From Nitrospira sp. (GTDB taxonomy: Bacteria > Nitrospirota > Nitrospiria > Nitrospirales > Nitrospiraceae), in NCBI GenBank assembly GCA_024760545.1, contig CP060501.1, positions 2,806,036-2,870,035 of the forward strand: 64,000 nt of DNA, written 5' to 3'. The position numbers were made by a program, and so were the translations under genes. A model generated the notes under the pieces. The model saw nothing but the letters and a program-made list of their open reading frames with translations, made no database searches and was not told the DNA's origin. Position 1 is the first letter of the stretch; each line of letters begins with the position of its first letter. Below are positions 7,904-17,090 of this stretch, piece by piece.

Positions 7904-10306
7904 ATGCCGGACGACGGTCGATTCGTAGAGAGAGCTTTGCAACGGCCACGCCCTCGGCGCCGGTGGCCGATTGTCTTGATCAGTTTGGTGGCCATCGTCA
8001 TCGTCGGCGCGACATCGGTCGCGGGAGTCATTTGGCATTTTGCGCAAGATCTGCCTTCGCTCGACCTGCTCCAAAACTATCAACCCAGTCTGGTCACGAC
8101 CGTCTACTCGGATGATCGCCGACCAATCGGCCAATTCTTCATCGAACGCCGCATTCTGACTCCTCTTCCTGAGATTCCCAAAGCGCTGACGCAAGCGGTG
8201 ATCGCGACGGAAGACGCGCGGTTTTTCGAACATCCGGGGTTGGATGCGATCGGAATGCTGCGGGCGGCTTGGACGAACATTCGGCATGGCGGCAAGAAAG
8301 TCGAAGGCGCGAGCACGATCACCCAACAGTTGGCCCGTTCGCTGTTTCTTTCGTCCGAGCGGTCCTATGAACGCAAGATTCGCGAGCTGATTCTCGCCTA
8401 CAAAATGGAGGTGGTCTCCGGCAAGGAACAGATTCTCGAAACCTACTTGAACCAGATCTACTTCGGACAGGGAGCCTACGGGGTAGCCTCGGCCGCTCAA
8501 TCCTATTTCGGGAAAGACATCAGAACACTGACCCTGGCGGAATCCGCATTCTTGGCCGGACTGCCGAAGTCTCCCAGCCGGTTTTCCCCTTTCACCGCTT
8601 ATGAGCTGGCGAAAAAGCGGCAAGAGCATGTTCTAAGCCGCATGGAAGAGGTCGGGTTTATTACTGCAGCTGAGCGGGAAACGGCCGCGCAAGAGAAATT
8701 GAATTTCCATCGACCTGGGAGCGAGCATCTTGCACCGTACTTCGTCGAATATGTTCGCCAATTGCTCGTCGCAAAGTACGGTGAGTCGATGGTGTACAAG
8801 GGCGGCCTCCAAATCTACACGACCTTGAATTTGGAGATGCAAAAGGCGGCGGAAACAGCGTTCTTGTCCGGGATTCGTGAGCTCGACAAACGTGAGGGGT
8901 GGCGAGGATCTCGACGAACCGTAGACTTGGCGACTTTTCAGCCTTCCCAGCAGGCGTCGTCGGATCAACCGCTGAAGTCCGGGAGTTTGGGCGAGGGAGT
9001 CGTCTTGAGGGTGGCAAAGGATCACTATGTGGTTCAGGTCGGGGCATTTACCGCGAAGCTGGCGTTCGACGACATGGCGTGGGCGAAGCGGATTCTTAAG
9101 GGACCAGATCCCACCGTCGACTTCGTCGTCAATCCGAATCTGAAGCAACTCCTGAAGCCGGGAGATGTCATAGAGATCGCGATCAAAAAAATCACGAAGG
9201 AGGGCATCCTCCTCACTCTGGAGCAGACACCCATTGTCGAAGGCGGCTTGATTGCGATCGATCCGAAAGTAGGCGCAATACGGGCGATGGTCGGAGGCTA
9301 TGATTTCTCCCGCAGCGAGTACAATCGTGCAGTCCAGGCGCATCGGCAACCCGGATCGGCGTTTAAGCCGCTCATTTATGCCACGGCGATGAGCCAGGGG
9401 TTGAGTCCGGCGACCCAGATTCTTGACGCCCCGGTCGTGTATGAGCAGGAAGAGGACGACAAAATTTGGAAGCCTGAAAACTACGGGCGAAAGTTTCACG
9501 GCATGGTGAGTCTTCGGGATGCGTTGGCCCACTCGCACAACCTTGCGACCGTTCGGTTGTTGGACAAGGTCGGAGTGAAGAACGTGATCGAATTCTCGAG
9601 ATCAGTCGGAGTGACAAGTCCGCTCCCTGCCGATCTGTCCCTAGGGCTTGGTTCATCTTCGGTCGGTTTGATGGAGTTGACCTCGGTCTATGGCGTATTT
9701 TTGAATCAGGGAAGTCGAGTGGAGCCTTTTGCCGTCAAATTAGTAAAAGATAATACCGGCAACACACTCGAGGTGGTCGAATCCGACCCCCATGAAGTCA
9801 TTGCCAAAGAGACCGCCTACCTGATCACCAACATGATGGAAGATGTCGTGCAGAAGGGAACCGGGCAGGCCGCAAAAGTTCTGGATCGTCCGATCGCGGG
9901 GAAAACCGGCACGACGAACGACTACATCAATGCCTGGTTCATCGGCGGCACACCGAACTTGGTCACCGGTGTGTATGTCGGGTTCGACGACCGTCGTTCG
10001 CTCGGGGAAAGCGAAACGGGCGCTCGTTCGGCCTTGCCGATCTGGATCGCCTTCATGAAAGAAGCCCTCAAACAGCTTCCCGTTGTGCCGTTCGAAATCC
10101 CGGACGGTGTGACCTTTGTAAAGGTTGATTCCTCGACGGGACTTCTGGAGTCGGAACAGGAAGGAGAAGGTCAAAAAGGAACGGTGGAACTCTTTGCGAA
10201 AGGCAGTGAGCCCACCCAAGCGGCTCCACGTCGATTGGATCCCACGGATTTTTATAAACTTGATCAGATTCCAGAGGGACAACCGGCGGGAGAGGGCGGT
10301 TTCTAG
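7904..10306 (+). CDS. mrcA: class A penicillin-binding protein (PBP1A family)
   Basis: An 800-residue bifunctional peptidoglycan synthase. One membrane anchor lies at about residues 22-45 (IVLISLVAIVIVGATSVAG in part). The glycosyltransferase domain has EDARFFEHPG, GASTITQQLARS and KIRELILAYKME. The transpeptidase domain has SxxK (GSAFK), SHN (HSHNLAT) and KTGTT. A domain of PBP1A type is inserted between them. It polymerises and cross-links glycan strands in the periplasm. The ATG follows about 190 bases of intergenic DNA shared with typA. Confidence 0.95.
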   Translation: MPDDGRFVERALQRPRPRRRWPIVLISLVAIVIVGATSVAGVIWHFAQDLPSLDLLQNYQPSLVTTVYSDDRRPIGQFFIERRILTPLPEIPKALTQAVIATEDARFFEHPGLDAIGMLRAAWTNIRHGGKKVEGASTITQQLARSLFLSSERSYERKIRELILAYKMEVVSGKEQILETYLNQIYFGQGAYGVASAAQSYFGKDIRTLTLAESAFLAGLPKSPSRFSPFTAYELAKKRQEHVLSRMEEVGFITAAERETAAQEKLNFHRPGSEHLAPYFVEYVRQLLVAKYGESMVYKGGLQIYTTLNLEMQKAAETAFLSGIRELDKREGWRGSRRTVDLATFQPSQQASSDQPLKSGSLGEGVVLRVAKDHYVVQVGAFTAKLAFDDMAWAKRILKGPDPTVDFVVNPNLKQLLKPGDVIEIAIKKITKEGILLTLEQTPIVEGGLIAIDPKVGAIRAMVGGYDFSRSEYNRAVQAHRQPGSAFKPLIYATAMSQGLSPATQILDAPVVYEQEEDDKIWKPENYGRKFHGMVSLRDALAHSHNLATVRLLDKVGVKNVIEFSRSVGVTSPLPADLSLGLGSSSVGLMELTSVYGVFLNQGSRVEPFAVKLVKDNTGNTLEVVESDPHEVIAKETAYLITNMMEDVVQKGTGQAAKVLDRPIAGKTGTTNDYINAWFIGGTPNLVTGVYVGFDDRRSLGESETGARSALPIWIAFMKEALKQLPVVPFEIPDGVTFVKVDSSTGLLESEQEGEGQKGTVELFAKGSEPTQAAPRRLDPTDFYKLDQIPEGQPAGEGGF

Positions 10307-10315
10307 CGTCTCAGG

Positions 10316-10528
10316 CTACGACTTCGAATCCTGATATTCCTCATGCCAGGCCATTTGAATCGCTTCTAAGATTTTCTCGTTCGACTTCTTCGGGTCGTCC
10401 TTAAATTCCGGCAGGGCCACAATCCAGGCGTGCATGTCCGTGAAGCGCACGGTCAGTGGGTCCGTCTCGGGATGTTCTTCCACCAGCCGTATGGCGATAT
10501 CTTGTACGTCTTGCCACTTGAGATCCAT
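10316..10528 (-). CDS. iscX: Fe-S assembly protein IscX
   Basis: A 70-residue acidic protein with the IscX pattern: LKWQDVQDIAIRL at the start, DPLTVRFTDMHAWIVAL in the middle and ILEAIQMAW near the end. IscX binds IscS and iron and tunes cluster assembly. It is the last gene of the isc cluster, 53 bases after hscA, as in Proteobacteria. It ends 9 bases from the convergent penicillin-binding protein gene. Confidence 0.93.
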   Translation of the reverse strand: MDLKWQDVQDIAIRLVEEHPETDPLTVRFTDMHAWIVALPEFKDDPKKSNEKILEAIQMAWHEEYQDSKS

Positions 10529-10581
10529 GGTCTCCTCGTCTTTCGTCGTCCCCGAGGCAGGGGTGACCGCGGACGGTCTTT

Positions 10582-12402
10582 CTATGACACCTCGGAGACT
10601 TTCTTTCCTTGCAGACTTTTCTTGAGAGAATCGTCCAGCATCACGACGTTCAAGCGCTTTGCGGCCTGCTCGAGCGCTGCCATGTGTGCACGGACGGCGC
10701 GAGGATCGGGGCCGTCCTTCGCGCTAGACAACTGAGAGAGTGCCGCACGTATGCCATCAGCTTCTTCCGGCGCGATCAGGTGGCCCGCGTCGACGAGCGA
10801 TTTCTCGGTCGTTTTCATCAACGCTTCAGCGTCCAGTCGAGCTTCGATCAGCTTCCGGGCGTTGACATCCTCCGCGGCAAACTTGAACGAGTCCTCGATC
10901 ATCCGCTCAACTTCCGTGTCCGAGAGTCCGTACGATGGCTTGACGTCGATCGACTGACTTTGGCCTGTTCGCATGTCTTTCGCCGTCACGTTCAAGATTC
11001 CGTTAGCATCGATCAAAAAGGTCACTTCGATGCGAGGCACCCCTGCAGGGAGGGGCGGCACTTTAAGGCGAAATCGCGCGAGGCTCCGATTATCTTTGAC
11101 GAGTTCGCGCTCGCCCTGCAGAATATGGATGTCCACTCCGGTCTGACCGTCGACGTAAGTCGTGAACATTTCTTTGGCGCTCGCCGGAATGGTCGTGTTC
11201 CGGCGGATCAAGCTGCTCATGACCCCGCCCATCGTTTCGATGCCGAGAGACAAGGGCGTTACGTCCAACAGCAACATGTCTGTCGTCCCGCCGCTCAGAA
11301 TATCGGCTTGAACGGCCGCCCCAAGTGCGACGACTTCGTCCGGATTCAAGTGGTAATGCGGCGGCTTTCCGAACAGCGCTTCCACACGTTGCCGAACCAG
11401 CGGCATACGGGTCGAGCCCCCCACCAATACGACTTCGTCGATATCTTTGGGTGCAAGCCCGGCATCCTTTAACGCCATACGACAGGGAGCCAATGTGCGT
11501 TCGATGACACTCATCGCCAGGGATTCGAGCTGATCACGTGTCAGCTCCCTGGTGAAACGTCCCTTGTCTTCCGGTAGCTCAATCGTGACGTCGGTCTTCA
11601 GCTCATCGGACAAGCGGACCTTGGCCCGCTCCGCCTCCAACCGAATCGCCTGCATGTGATCGGGGTGGTTGCCGACGTCGATTCCGTGCCGGTTTTGGAT
11701 CTCTACGACGAAAAGATCGACCAGCAGACGATCGAGATCGTCTCCGCCGAGGTGTGTGTCACCGTTGGTTGCCAAGACCTCAAAAATCCCGTCTTTCAAC
11801 TTTAAGATCGATATGTCGAACGTGCCGCCGCCGAAATCATAGACCGCGATCGTGCCTTGCGTTCTTTCCTGAAGCCCATAGGCCAGAGAAGCGGCGGTCG
11901 GCTCATTGATGATGCGCAACACCTCCAGCCCGGCAATGAGGCCGGCGTCTTTCGTCGCCTGTCGCTGGCTGTCGTTGAAATAGGCCGGAACGGTGATGAC
12001 GGTTTTCGTGATGCTTTCGTTGAGATAGGCCTCTGCACGCAGCTTCAATTCTTTGAGGATCATGGCGGAGATCTGCGGCGGTGAATAGCTCTTCTGGCCG
12101 AGACGGATCCGAATGACACCGCCGGTCTCGGTCAGATTGTAGGGAAAATAAGCCAGCTCGTTCTGAACATCGGCCAATCCCTTGCCCATGAATCGCTTCA
12201 CGGAGTAGACCGTCCGCTCCGGGCTTCGTGTCAGATGTTCTTTCGCAGGATCTCCAACAATCAAGCCATTGTCAGTCAAGGCGACGACCGAAGGCACCAT
12301 CGTCCGACCGTGCCGGTCGGGAACGACGCAGGGCTGGCCATCCTTCATATAGGCGATCAATGAATTCGTAGTACCGAGGTCAATGCCGACTATACGTGCC
12401 AT
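10582..12402 (-). CDS. hscA: Fe-S biogenesis chaperone HscA (Hsp70 family)
   Basis: The ATG at 12402 gives 606 residues beginning MARIVGIDLGTTNSLIA, the Hsp70 phosphate-1 motif. Also present are AVYDFGGGTFDIS, VVLVGGSTRMPLV and the substrate-binding domain with LLLDVTPLSLGIETMGG. HscA uses ATP to help release the cluster from IscU, guided by HscB. It sits between hscB and iscX, and IscU here retains the LPPVK motif that HscA recognises. Confidence 0.94.
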   Translation of the reverse strand: MARIVGIDLGTTNSLIAYMKDGQPCVVPDRHGRTMVPSVVALTDNGLIVGDPAKEHLTRSPERTVYSVKRFMGKGLADVQNELAYFPYNLTETGGVIRIRLGQKSYSPPQISAMILKELKLRAEAYLNESITKTVITVPAYFNDSQRQATKDAGLIAGLEVLRIINEPTAASLAYGLQERTQGTIAVYDFGGGTFDISILKLKDGIFEVLATNGDTHLGGDDLDRLLVDLFVVEIQNRHGIDVGNHPDHMQAIRLEAERAKVRLSDELKTDVTIELPEDKGRFTRELTRDQLESLAMSVIERTLAPCRMALKDAGLAPKDIDEVVLVGGSTRMPLVRQRVEALFGKPPHYHLNPDEVVALGAAVQADILSGGTTDMLLLDVTPLSLGIETMGGVMSSLIRRNTTIPASAKEMFTTYVDGQTGVDIHILQGERELVKDNRSLARFRLKVPPLPAGVPRIEVTFLIDANGILNVTAKDMRTGQSQSIDVKPSYGLSDTEVERMIEDSFKFAAEDVNARKLIEARLDAEALMKTTEKSLVDAGHLIAPEEADGIRAALSQLSSAKDGPDPRAVRAHMAALEQAAKRLNVVMLDDSLKKSLQGKKVSEVS

Positions 12403-12427
12403 GTCAAAGATGTTGAAAGCGAGTTCC

Positions 12428-13180
12428 CTACTCGATGGTTGCAGCCAGGTCGTTGACGATATTGTTGACGTACGTCCGATGCGAGAGCAGATCACGCATC
12501 TGCTTCAAGATTCGGTCCCGCTCAGCTCTCGCCTGGCTTGTGGCTTCTCCACGGTCCTGCAGCGCATCCCAGTCCGTAAACAGCTGCCGAAGTTGACACG
12601 CCATTTCCTCCTTGCGTTGCTCTAATGCCTGTTGTTCTGTTTGGAGCGCGGTGCGGAGACGATGGCTATTATCGGAGTCGCGATCCGATGCCCGGTATTC
12701 TTCCAGGGTGTCCTGCAATTCCAGGATTTCTTCGAAGAGATCGGCAGGAGGAGAGGTTCGAATGTCTTTGACCGAGCCGGCTTCAAGACCCAAGAGATAC
12801 TCAGCGCGCTGAATAGGGTCACGGAGTGTGCGATAAGCCGTATTCAGAACGGCAGCGTTGCTGAGGCTGATCGTCTGCTCCGTCGGACTCTTGGTCTGGT
12901 AAAAATCCGGATGAAAGGCCCGGCTCAATTCGTAGAATTTGGCTTCCAGCTGCTGTGGATCCAGCGAGAGACGCCGTGGAACCCCCAAACAACTAAAGTA
13001 GTCGGTGTCCTTCGAAACGGGCTGGACCTTTACACACCGTTCACAGAAGTATTCTCCCGACATCTCGGATTGGCAATGCCAGCACATGCTCCGTGCCATC
13101 TGCAGCTGGCGACGGGTATCGGGATGGGTCGATGGTTGATTGTTATCCATGAGTAAAAACGGGCATGGCGCATGAGCCAT
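12428..13180 (-). CDS. hscB: co-chaperone HscB with N-terminal zinc-finger-like motif
   Basis: The J-domain carries HPD in SRAFHPDFYQT, followed by the HscB-type helical C-terminal domain. Before it lies a CWHC...CERC module, a zinc-binding extension like that of mitochondrial HSC20 and absent from E. coli HscB. The ATG at 13180 has AGGAGA about 11 bases upstream. An alternative ATG at 13150 (MDNNQP) is also possible but has no ribosome site. A hairpin with T-run overlaps the first codons, so the true start matters for regulation. Confidence 0.9.
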   Translation of the reverse strand: MAHAPCPFLLMDNNQPSTHPDTRRQLQMARSMCWHCQSEMSGEYFCERCVKVQPVSKDTDYFSCLGVPRRLSLDPQQLEAKFYELSRAFHPDFYQTKSPTEQTISLSNAAVLNTAYRTLRDPIQRAEYLLGLEAGSVKDIRTSPPADLFEEILELQDTLEEYRASDRDSDNSHRLRTALQTEQQALEQRKEEMACQLRQLFTDWDALQDRGEATSQARAERDRILKQMRDLLSHRTYVNNIVNDLAATIE

Positions 13181-13184
13181 GCCC
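13154..13184 (-). terminator. hairpin plus T-run between iscA and hscB
   Basis: GGGCATGGC (13184-13176 on the minus strand) pairs with GCCATGCCC (13169-13161) around a six-base loop and is followed by GTTTTTAC. It looks like an intrinsic terminator or attenuator that would lower hscBA-iscX expression relative to iscRSUA. It includes the first possible hscB start codon, so a translational effect is equally possible. Confidence 0.6.
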
Positions 13185-13209
13185 GGTGGTCTCTCCTACT
13201 CGTTTCGAA

Positions 13210-13566
13210 TCAAGCTGAGAACGATTCTCCGCAGCCGCAGGTTTTGTTGGCGTTCGGATTGATAAACTTGAAGTTCCCGCCCATGAGATCTTTTTGGTAG
13301 TCCAATTGGGTGCCCTGGAGATAGATAGCGCTCTTGGCGTCGACGATCACTTTGACACCGTCGAACTCATAGACTTGGTCGTACTGTCCGATCTTTTCGT
13401 CAAAATTGATCGTGTAACTCAAGCCCGAACAGCCGCCACCTTTGACACCCAGGCGAAGTCCACCTTCCTCGATCCCTTGCACATTGATCAGTCGCTTGAC
13501 TTCTTTCAAGGCCGCATCGGTGAGCGAGATGATCGGAGCCTGAGTCTCTACGTTCGTGGTGTCCAT
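13210..13566 (-). CDS. iscA: A-type Fe-S carrier IscA/ErpA
   Basis: A 118-residue A-type carrier with the three ligand cysteines: one in GGGCSGLSY and two in KTCGCGESF at the C-terminus. These proteins receive clusters from the IscU machinery and pass them to apoproteins. The gene is 21 bases after iscU, with GGGAG before its ATG. IscA versus ErpA cannot be told apart by sequence reading alone; the location favours IscA. Confidence 0.93.
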   Translation of the reverse strand: MDTTNVETQAPIISLTDAALKEVKRLINVQGIEEGGLRLGVKGGGCSGLSYTINFDEKIGQYDQVYEFDGVKVIVDAKSAIYLQGTQLDYQKDLMGGNFKFINPNANKTCGCGESFSA

Positions 13567-13587
13567 GTGGCGCTCCCTTCGTGGTAA

Positions 13588-13986
13588 TTACTTGGTGCCG
13601 GTCGGCTGCGCGTCAGTCTTCTTCTGATAATCGGCCAACGCGGCTTTGATCGCATCTTCCGCCAGGACCGAGCAGTGAATTTTCACGGGCGGAAGATTCA
13701 GCTCCTGCACAATATCCGTATTCTTGATTTTCTGGGCTTCATCGATCGTTTTCCCCTTGAGCCATTCGGTGGCCAAGCTGGAACTGGCGATCGCCGAGCC
13801 GCAACCGAAGGTCTTGAACTTCGCATCGACGATCGTATCGTTTTGCACCTTGATCTGCAGCTTCATGACGTCCCCGCACTCCGGGGCCCCCACCATACCG
13901 GTGCCCACGCCTTCTTCGTCCTTCTTAAAGCTTCCCATGTTCCGAGGGTTGTTGAAATGATCGACGACTTTATCGCTGTAGGACAT
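13588..13986 (-). CDS. iscU: Fe-S scaffold IscU
   Basis: A 132-residue scaffold protein. The three cluster cysteines lie in APECGDVM, TFGCGSAI and IHCSVLAED, and the HscA recognition motif LPPVK comes directly before the last. It starts MSYSDKVVDHFNNPRN, typical of IscU, with a strong GGAGGATA ribosome site. IscS supplies sulfur and the HscA/HscB pair releases the cluster. It lies 31 bases after iscS. Confidence 0.95.
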   Translation of the reverse strand: MSYSDKVVDHFNNPRNMGSFKKDEEGVGTGMVGAPECGDVMKLQIKVQNDTIVDAKFKTFGCGSAIASSSLATEWLKGKTIDEAQKIKNTDIVQELNLPPVKIHCSVLAEDAIKAALADYQKKTDAQPTGTK

Positions 13987-14017
13987 AGTATCCTCCGAAA
14001 TTTGCGTTATATGTCAG

Positions 14018-15235
14018 TTAATGCGCCGCCCACTGGACGGATTTCAGATCCACACCTTCTTTTGCCATTTCATAGAGCGGGGACATTTCCCGCAACTTGG
14101 TCACTACCTCAATAACCTTCTTGATCGTATAGTCAATCTCGTCATCCGTATTGAAGCGGCCCAAACCGAAGCGGATTGAGGAGTGAGCGAGCTCGGTTCC
14201 GACGCCGAGTGCGCGCAAGACATAGGAAGGTTCCAGTGTGGCCGACGTGCAAGCCGAACCGGACGAGAGTGCGATGTCCTTCATGCCCATGAGCAGCGAC
14301 TCCCCTTCGACGTAGGCGAACGAAATGTTGAGGTTGCCCGGCAAACGGTTCGTCGGATGGCCGTTGAGATAACTGTCTTCGAGGGCCGCCATGATGTCGG
14401 CCTGAAGGCGGTCGCGCATTTTAGACAACCTGGCCGCTTCCGATGTCATCTCTTGTTCGCAGACTTCACAGGCCTTTCCGAATCCGACGATCAGCGGTAC
14501 CGCTAAAGTACCGGACCGCATACCGCGCTCATGTCCCCCTCCGTCCATCTGGGCCGCGATCCGTACGCGGGGATTCCGCTTTCTGACGTAGAGCGCACCG
14601 ATTCCCTTCGGGCCATAAATCTTGTGGGCTGAGAACGACATGAGATCAATGCCCATGGCTTGTACATCGACGGGAATTTTGCCGACGCCCTGTGTCGCAT
14701 CGCAATGAAACAGAATTCCCCTCGCTTTCGCGATCTTGCCGATTTCCTGGATGGGATTGATCGTGCCGATCTCGTTATTGGCGAGCATGACCGAGATCAG
14801 GATCGTCTTATCAGTAATGGCCTTTTCGATGTCTTGCGGATTGACCATGCCGTTCTTGTCGACCGGTAGATAGGTTGCGGTTGCCAGCCCCTTGGCCTCC
14901 AGGGACTTGGCCGTGTCGAGTACAGCCCGATGTTCCGTGGTCGCGGTGATGATATGGGTGCCCTTTTCCTTGTACATCTCCAAGACACCCTTCAACGCCA
15001 GATTGTCCGATTCAGTGGCCCCGCTGGTGAAGACGATTTCTTTTGAGTCGGCCTTGATGAGCCGCGCAATCTGTTTGCGGCCCTGTTCCACGGCTTCTTC
15101 CGCTGCCCAGCCAAAAGCGTGATTACGGCTGGCGGCATTGCCGAACTTCTCGGTAAAATACGGCAGCATGGCTTCCAGGACTCGGGGATCCATGGGAGTG
15201 GTGGAATGATTATCGAGGAAAATAGGAAACTTCAT
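14018..15235 (-). CDS. iscS: cysteine desulfurase IscS
   Basis: A 405-residue PLP enzyme. [16 protein letters not shown] holds the PLP-binding lysine region (SFSAHK), and [14 protein letters not shown] holds the catalytic cysteine on the mobile loop. The N-terminal [14 protein letters not shown] is typical of group I desulfurases. It converts cysteine to alanine and hands persulfide sulfur to IscU. Its ATG overlaps the iscR stop by 4 bases and has AAGGAG inside the end of iscR, indicating translational coupling. Confidence 0.95.
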   Translation of the reverse strand: MKFPIFLDNHSTTPMDPRVLEAMLPYFTEKFGNAASRNHAFGWAAEEAVEQGRKQIARLIKADSKEIVFTSGATESDNLALKGVLEMYKEKGTHIITATTEHRAVLDTAKSLEAKGLATATYLPVDKNGMVNPQDIEKAITDKTILISVMLANNEIGTINPIQEIGKIAKARGILFHCDATQGVGKIPVDVQAMGIDLMSFSAHKIYGPKGIGALYVRKRNPRVRIAAQMDGGGHERGMRSGTLAVPLIVGFGKACEVCEQEMTSEAARLSKMRDRLQADIMAALEDSYLNGHPTNRLPGNLNISFAYVEGESLLMGMKDIALSSGSACTSATLEPSYVLRALGVGTELAHSSIRFGLGRFNTDDEIDYTIKKVIEVVTKLREMSPLYEMAKEGVDLKSVQWAAH

Positions 15236-15705
15236 CGTTCAACTCCTTGTGCTGAGGGAGACTGGATCGTGATCAGGGGTGTGCCGCCCATCATGTCTTC
15301 CAACGTCATATTGTTCAGTAACTGGTAGATGCTGCCTTGGATCTTCAGCAACGGTGTGCGGATGTTGCAGTGCTCGCGCTGCATACAGAATTCGCCCTCT
15401 TTCTCATGCGAGCAGTCGGTGATGCCCAGAGGGCCTTCGATGCTTTCGAGAATCTGCGCGATCGTGATTTGTCCGGCATTGCGTGCCAGAAGGTAGCCAC
15501 CCTTCGGGCCGTTGTGACTTTCGATCATGCCGTTCTTTGAGAGGACTTGGAGGACCTTCGCCAACAATTCCAACGGAATGTTGTATTCCTCGGCGATCTC
15601 TTTCGTATTCACAACTCTGCCCGGAGTAATATCCCCGAATTGCACCGAAGCGATGTGTTGGAGCGCCATGAGTGCGTAATCAGCTTTTTTTGAAATCTTT
15701 AACAT
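15232..15705 (-). CDS. iscR: Rrf2-family Fe-S-responsive regulator IscR
   Basis: The ATG at 15705 gives 157 residues beginning [15 protein letters not shown], an Rrf2 winged helix. Cys98, Cys107 and Cys113 lie in the loop [17 protein letters not shown], as needed to bind a [2Fe-2S] cluster. In known systems, holo-IscR represses the isc operon when clusters are plentiful. It leads the iscRSUA genes, and two matching palindromes lie just upstream of it. The in-frame extension to 15780 crosses those palindromes and was rejected. Confidence 0.92.
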   Translation of the reverse strand: MLKISKKADYALMALQHIASVQFGDITPGRVVNTKEIAEEYNIPLELLAKVLQVLSKNGMIESHNGPKGGYLLARNAGQITIAQILESIEGPLGITDCSHEKEGEFCMQREHCNIRTPLLKIQGSIYQLLNNMTLEDMMGGTPLITIQSPSAQGVER

Positions 15706-15710
15706 CGCTA

Positions 15711-15740
15711 TTGCCGATCTGTTAGATCGGAGACTATAAT
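15711..15740 (+). promoter_or_regulatory. putative promoter for the ferredoxin gene
   Basis: TTGCCG at 15711-15716 and a perfect TATAAT at 15735-15740 are separated by 18 bases and point towards the ferredoxin gene at 15840. The upstream palindrome (15714-15730) covers the -35 and spacer, so binding there would block it. Confidence 0.5.
15714..15730. promoter_or_regulatory. palindromic operator 1 (likely IscR/Rrf2 site)
   Basis: A 17-base site CCGATCTGTTAGATCGG of the form CCGA-N9-TCGG with six-base perfect arms. It lies 9 bases upstream of the iscR start. The same architecture recurs 32 bases away, about three helical turns. An Rrf2 dimer is the obvious candidate binder given the adjacent iscR. 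Confidence 0.6.
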
Positions 15741-15745
15741 GATCT

Positions 15746-15762
15746 CCGATCATTCTGGTCGG
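15746..15762. promoter_or_regulatory. palindromic operator 2 (likely IscR/Rrf2 site)
   Basis: CCGATCATTCTGGTCGG, again CCGA-N9-TCGG, with its centre 32 bases from operator 1. Together the two sites flank the divergent promoter elements, including TATAGT on the minus strand at 15734-15739. Confidence 0.55.
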
Positions 15763-15839
15763 ATTAAGACTAGCACGCATGTTTCTCGGGTGTCAATACG
15801 CGGCTAGAGTCTAACGCTAGCTCGGAAAGGAATAGGCAT

Positions 15840-16256
15840 ATGGGCGGGACGAACCCGTATATTGAGAAGGCTGATTACGAACTTCCCAAAGTCTCCTATA
15901 CCATCACATTTATTCAGCCGAATGGAACCTCGACCACCGTTGCTGTCGATCCTGAAAAAATCCCCTACGGCGCCACCGGGTTACCGGGGAGCGTTTTAGA
16001 TATTGCGATGGGGCACGGGATTGATTTGGAACATGTATGTGGCGGGGTGTGTGCCTGCTCGACCTGTCATGTCATGGTGAAGCAGGGGCTGGAAACCTGC
16101 AACGAGGGCACGGACGATGAGTATGATCAGTTGGATGAAGCTCCCATGACGACATTACAGTCTCGTCTGGGATGCCAATGTGTGCCGAACGGAACGAAGG
16201 ATATCGTCGTTGAAATTCCAGCCGTCAATAAGAATCTCGTCAGAGAAGGACACTGA
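15840..16256 (+). CDS. fdx: [2Fe-2S] ferredoxin, Isc type
   Basis: A 138-residue ferredoxin with the Isc-type cysteine pattern C-x5-C-x2-C (HVCGGVCACSTCHV) and a fourth Cys in LGCQC. The extension of about 17 residues before the ferredoxin core is longer than in E. coli Fdx. It is expected to donate electrons during cluster assembly. It is transcribed divergently from iscR rather than within the operon, and shares the CCGA-N9-TCGG control region. AAAGGA precedes the ATG. Confidence 0.93.
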   Translation: MGGTNPYIEKADYELPKVSYTITFIQPNGTSTTVAVDPEKIPYGATGLPGSVLDIAMGHGIDLEHVCGGVCACSTCHVMVKQGLETCNEGTDDEYDQLDEAPMTTLQSRLGCQCVPNGTKDIVVEIPAVNKNLVREGH

Positions 16257-16257
16257 T

Positions 16258-16962
16258 TTAGTCGTAGGTTTCTATTTTCACTTCCTTCCGGTCGTAACCT
16301 TTTTCCTTAAAGTACGCGCGTAAGGGACGGACGAAGGCTTTGGTTCCACAGAGCATGGGAACCACTTTCGGCTGTCCCTGAATCAATGGAGTAAGGACGG
16401 ACAAGGTTTTCTCCACGGCCTCCCTCTCACCATTCTCCGCGACCAAAGGGAGGTAGCGGAAAGACGAACATTGCACTGCCATCGTGAGCCATTCCTGATG
16501 AAACAATATCTCTTTCTCGCTGGGTGACACCGCAATCAATAAGACAGGCGTCTGGAGTTTGGCGAAAAATATCTGTTTCAACAGGCAGCGCATCGGAACA
16601 AGACCCGTGTAGCGAGCGATCAACACGAGTTCACGATCGAGGGGTTGGGGGAGGGCGAAATTTCCGTACGGGCCGGACAAGGAAATTTCATCGCCGGATT
16701 TCAGCTGACACAGATAATTGGAACCGAGTCCACCGGGAACACGATCGAAGACCAGCGTCAGCTCTCCATAGGGCGAGGAAGGGTCGGCCATGGAATATGC
16801 GCGATTGAGCGGTGGCTTTGGTCCGACCGGCAATTTGAGCGATACCCATTGTCCCGGCTGAAAAGAGATCTTGGTGGTCTTGGGTTTGACCACCAGTTGA
16901 CGGACTTGGGGTGTGAGATCAGTGACCGAAAGCACTGTAGCAGGCTGAGTGAGTTCCGCCAT
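16258..16962 (-). CDS. ferredoxin-NADP reductase-like flavoprotein
   Basis: A 234-residue FNR-fold protein. The FAD-binding motif RAYSMA is at about residues 54-59, followed by SLSGPYGNF. The nucleotide-domain glycine region reads RYTGLVPMRCLL rather than the common GTGxxP form. MLCGTKAFV near the C-terminus matches the usual CGP motif position. It ends two bases from the convergent ferredoxin gene, so it may be that ferredoxin's reductase; this is inference. A strong AGGAGGT precedes the ATG. Confidence 0.82.
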   Translation of the reverse strand: MAELTQPATVLSVTDLTPQVRQLVVKPKTTKISFQPGQWVSLKLPVGPKPPLNRAYSMADPSSPYGELTLVFDRVPGGLGSNYLCQLKSGDEISLSGPYGNFALPQPLDRELVLIARYTGLVPMRCLLKQIFFAKLQTPVLLIAVSPSEKEILFHQEWLTMAVQCSSFRYLPLVAENGEREAVEKTLSVLTPLIQGQPKVVPMLCGTKAFVRPLRAYFKEKGYDRKEVKIETYD

Positions 16963-17090
16963 CCCGACCTCCTGGCATGGTCATATCAGAAGCGGTTATG
17001 AGATGGAAGCGCCGGGGCCAAGTGCAAGGATTTTCACAGCGTGATATAGATGTCGGCGTCGATGACATGCCATGAAGGGATGACGCGATC

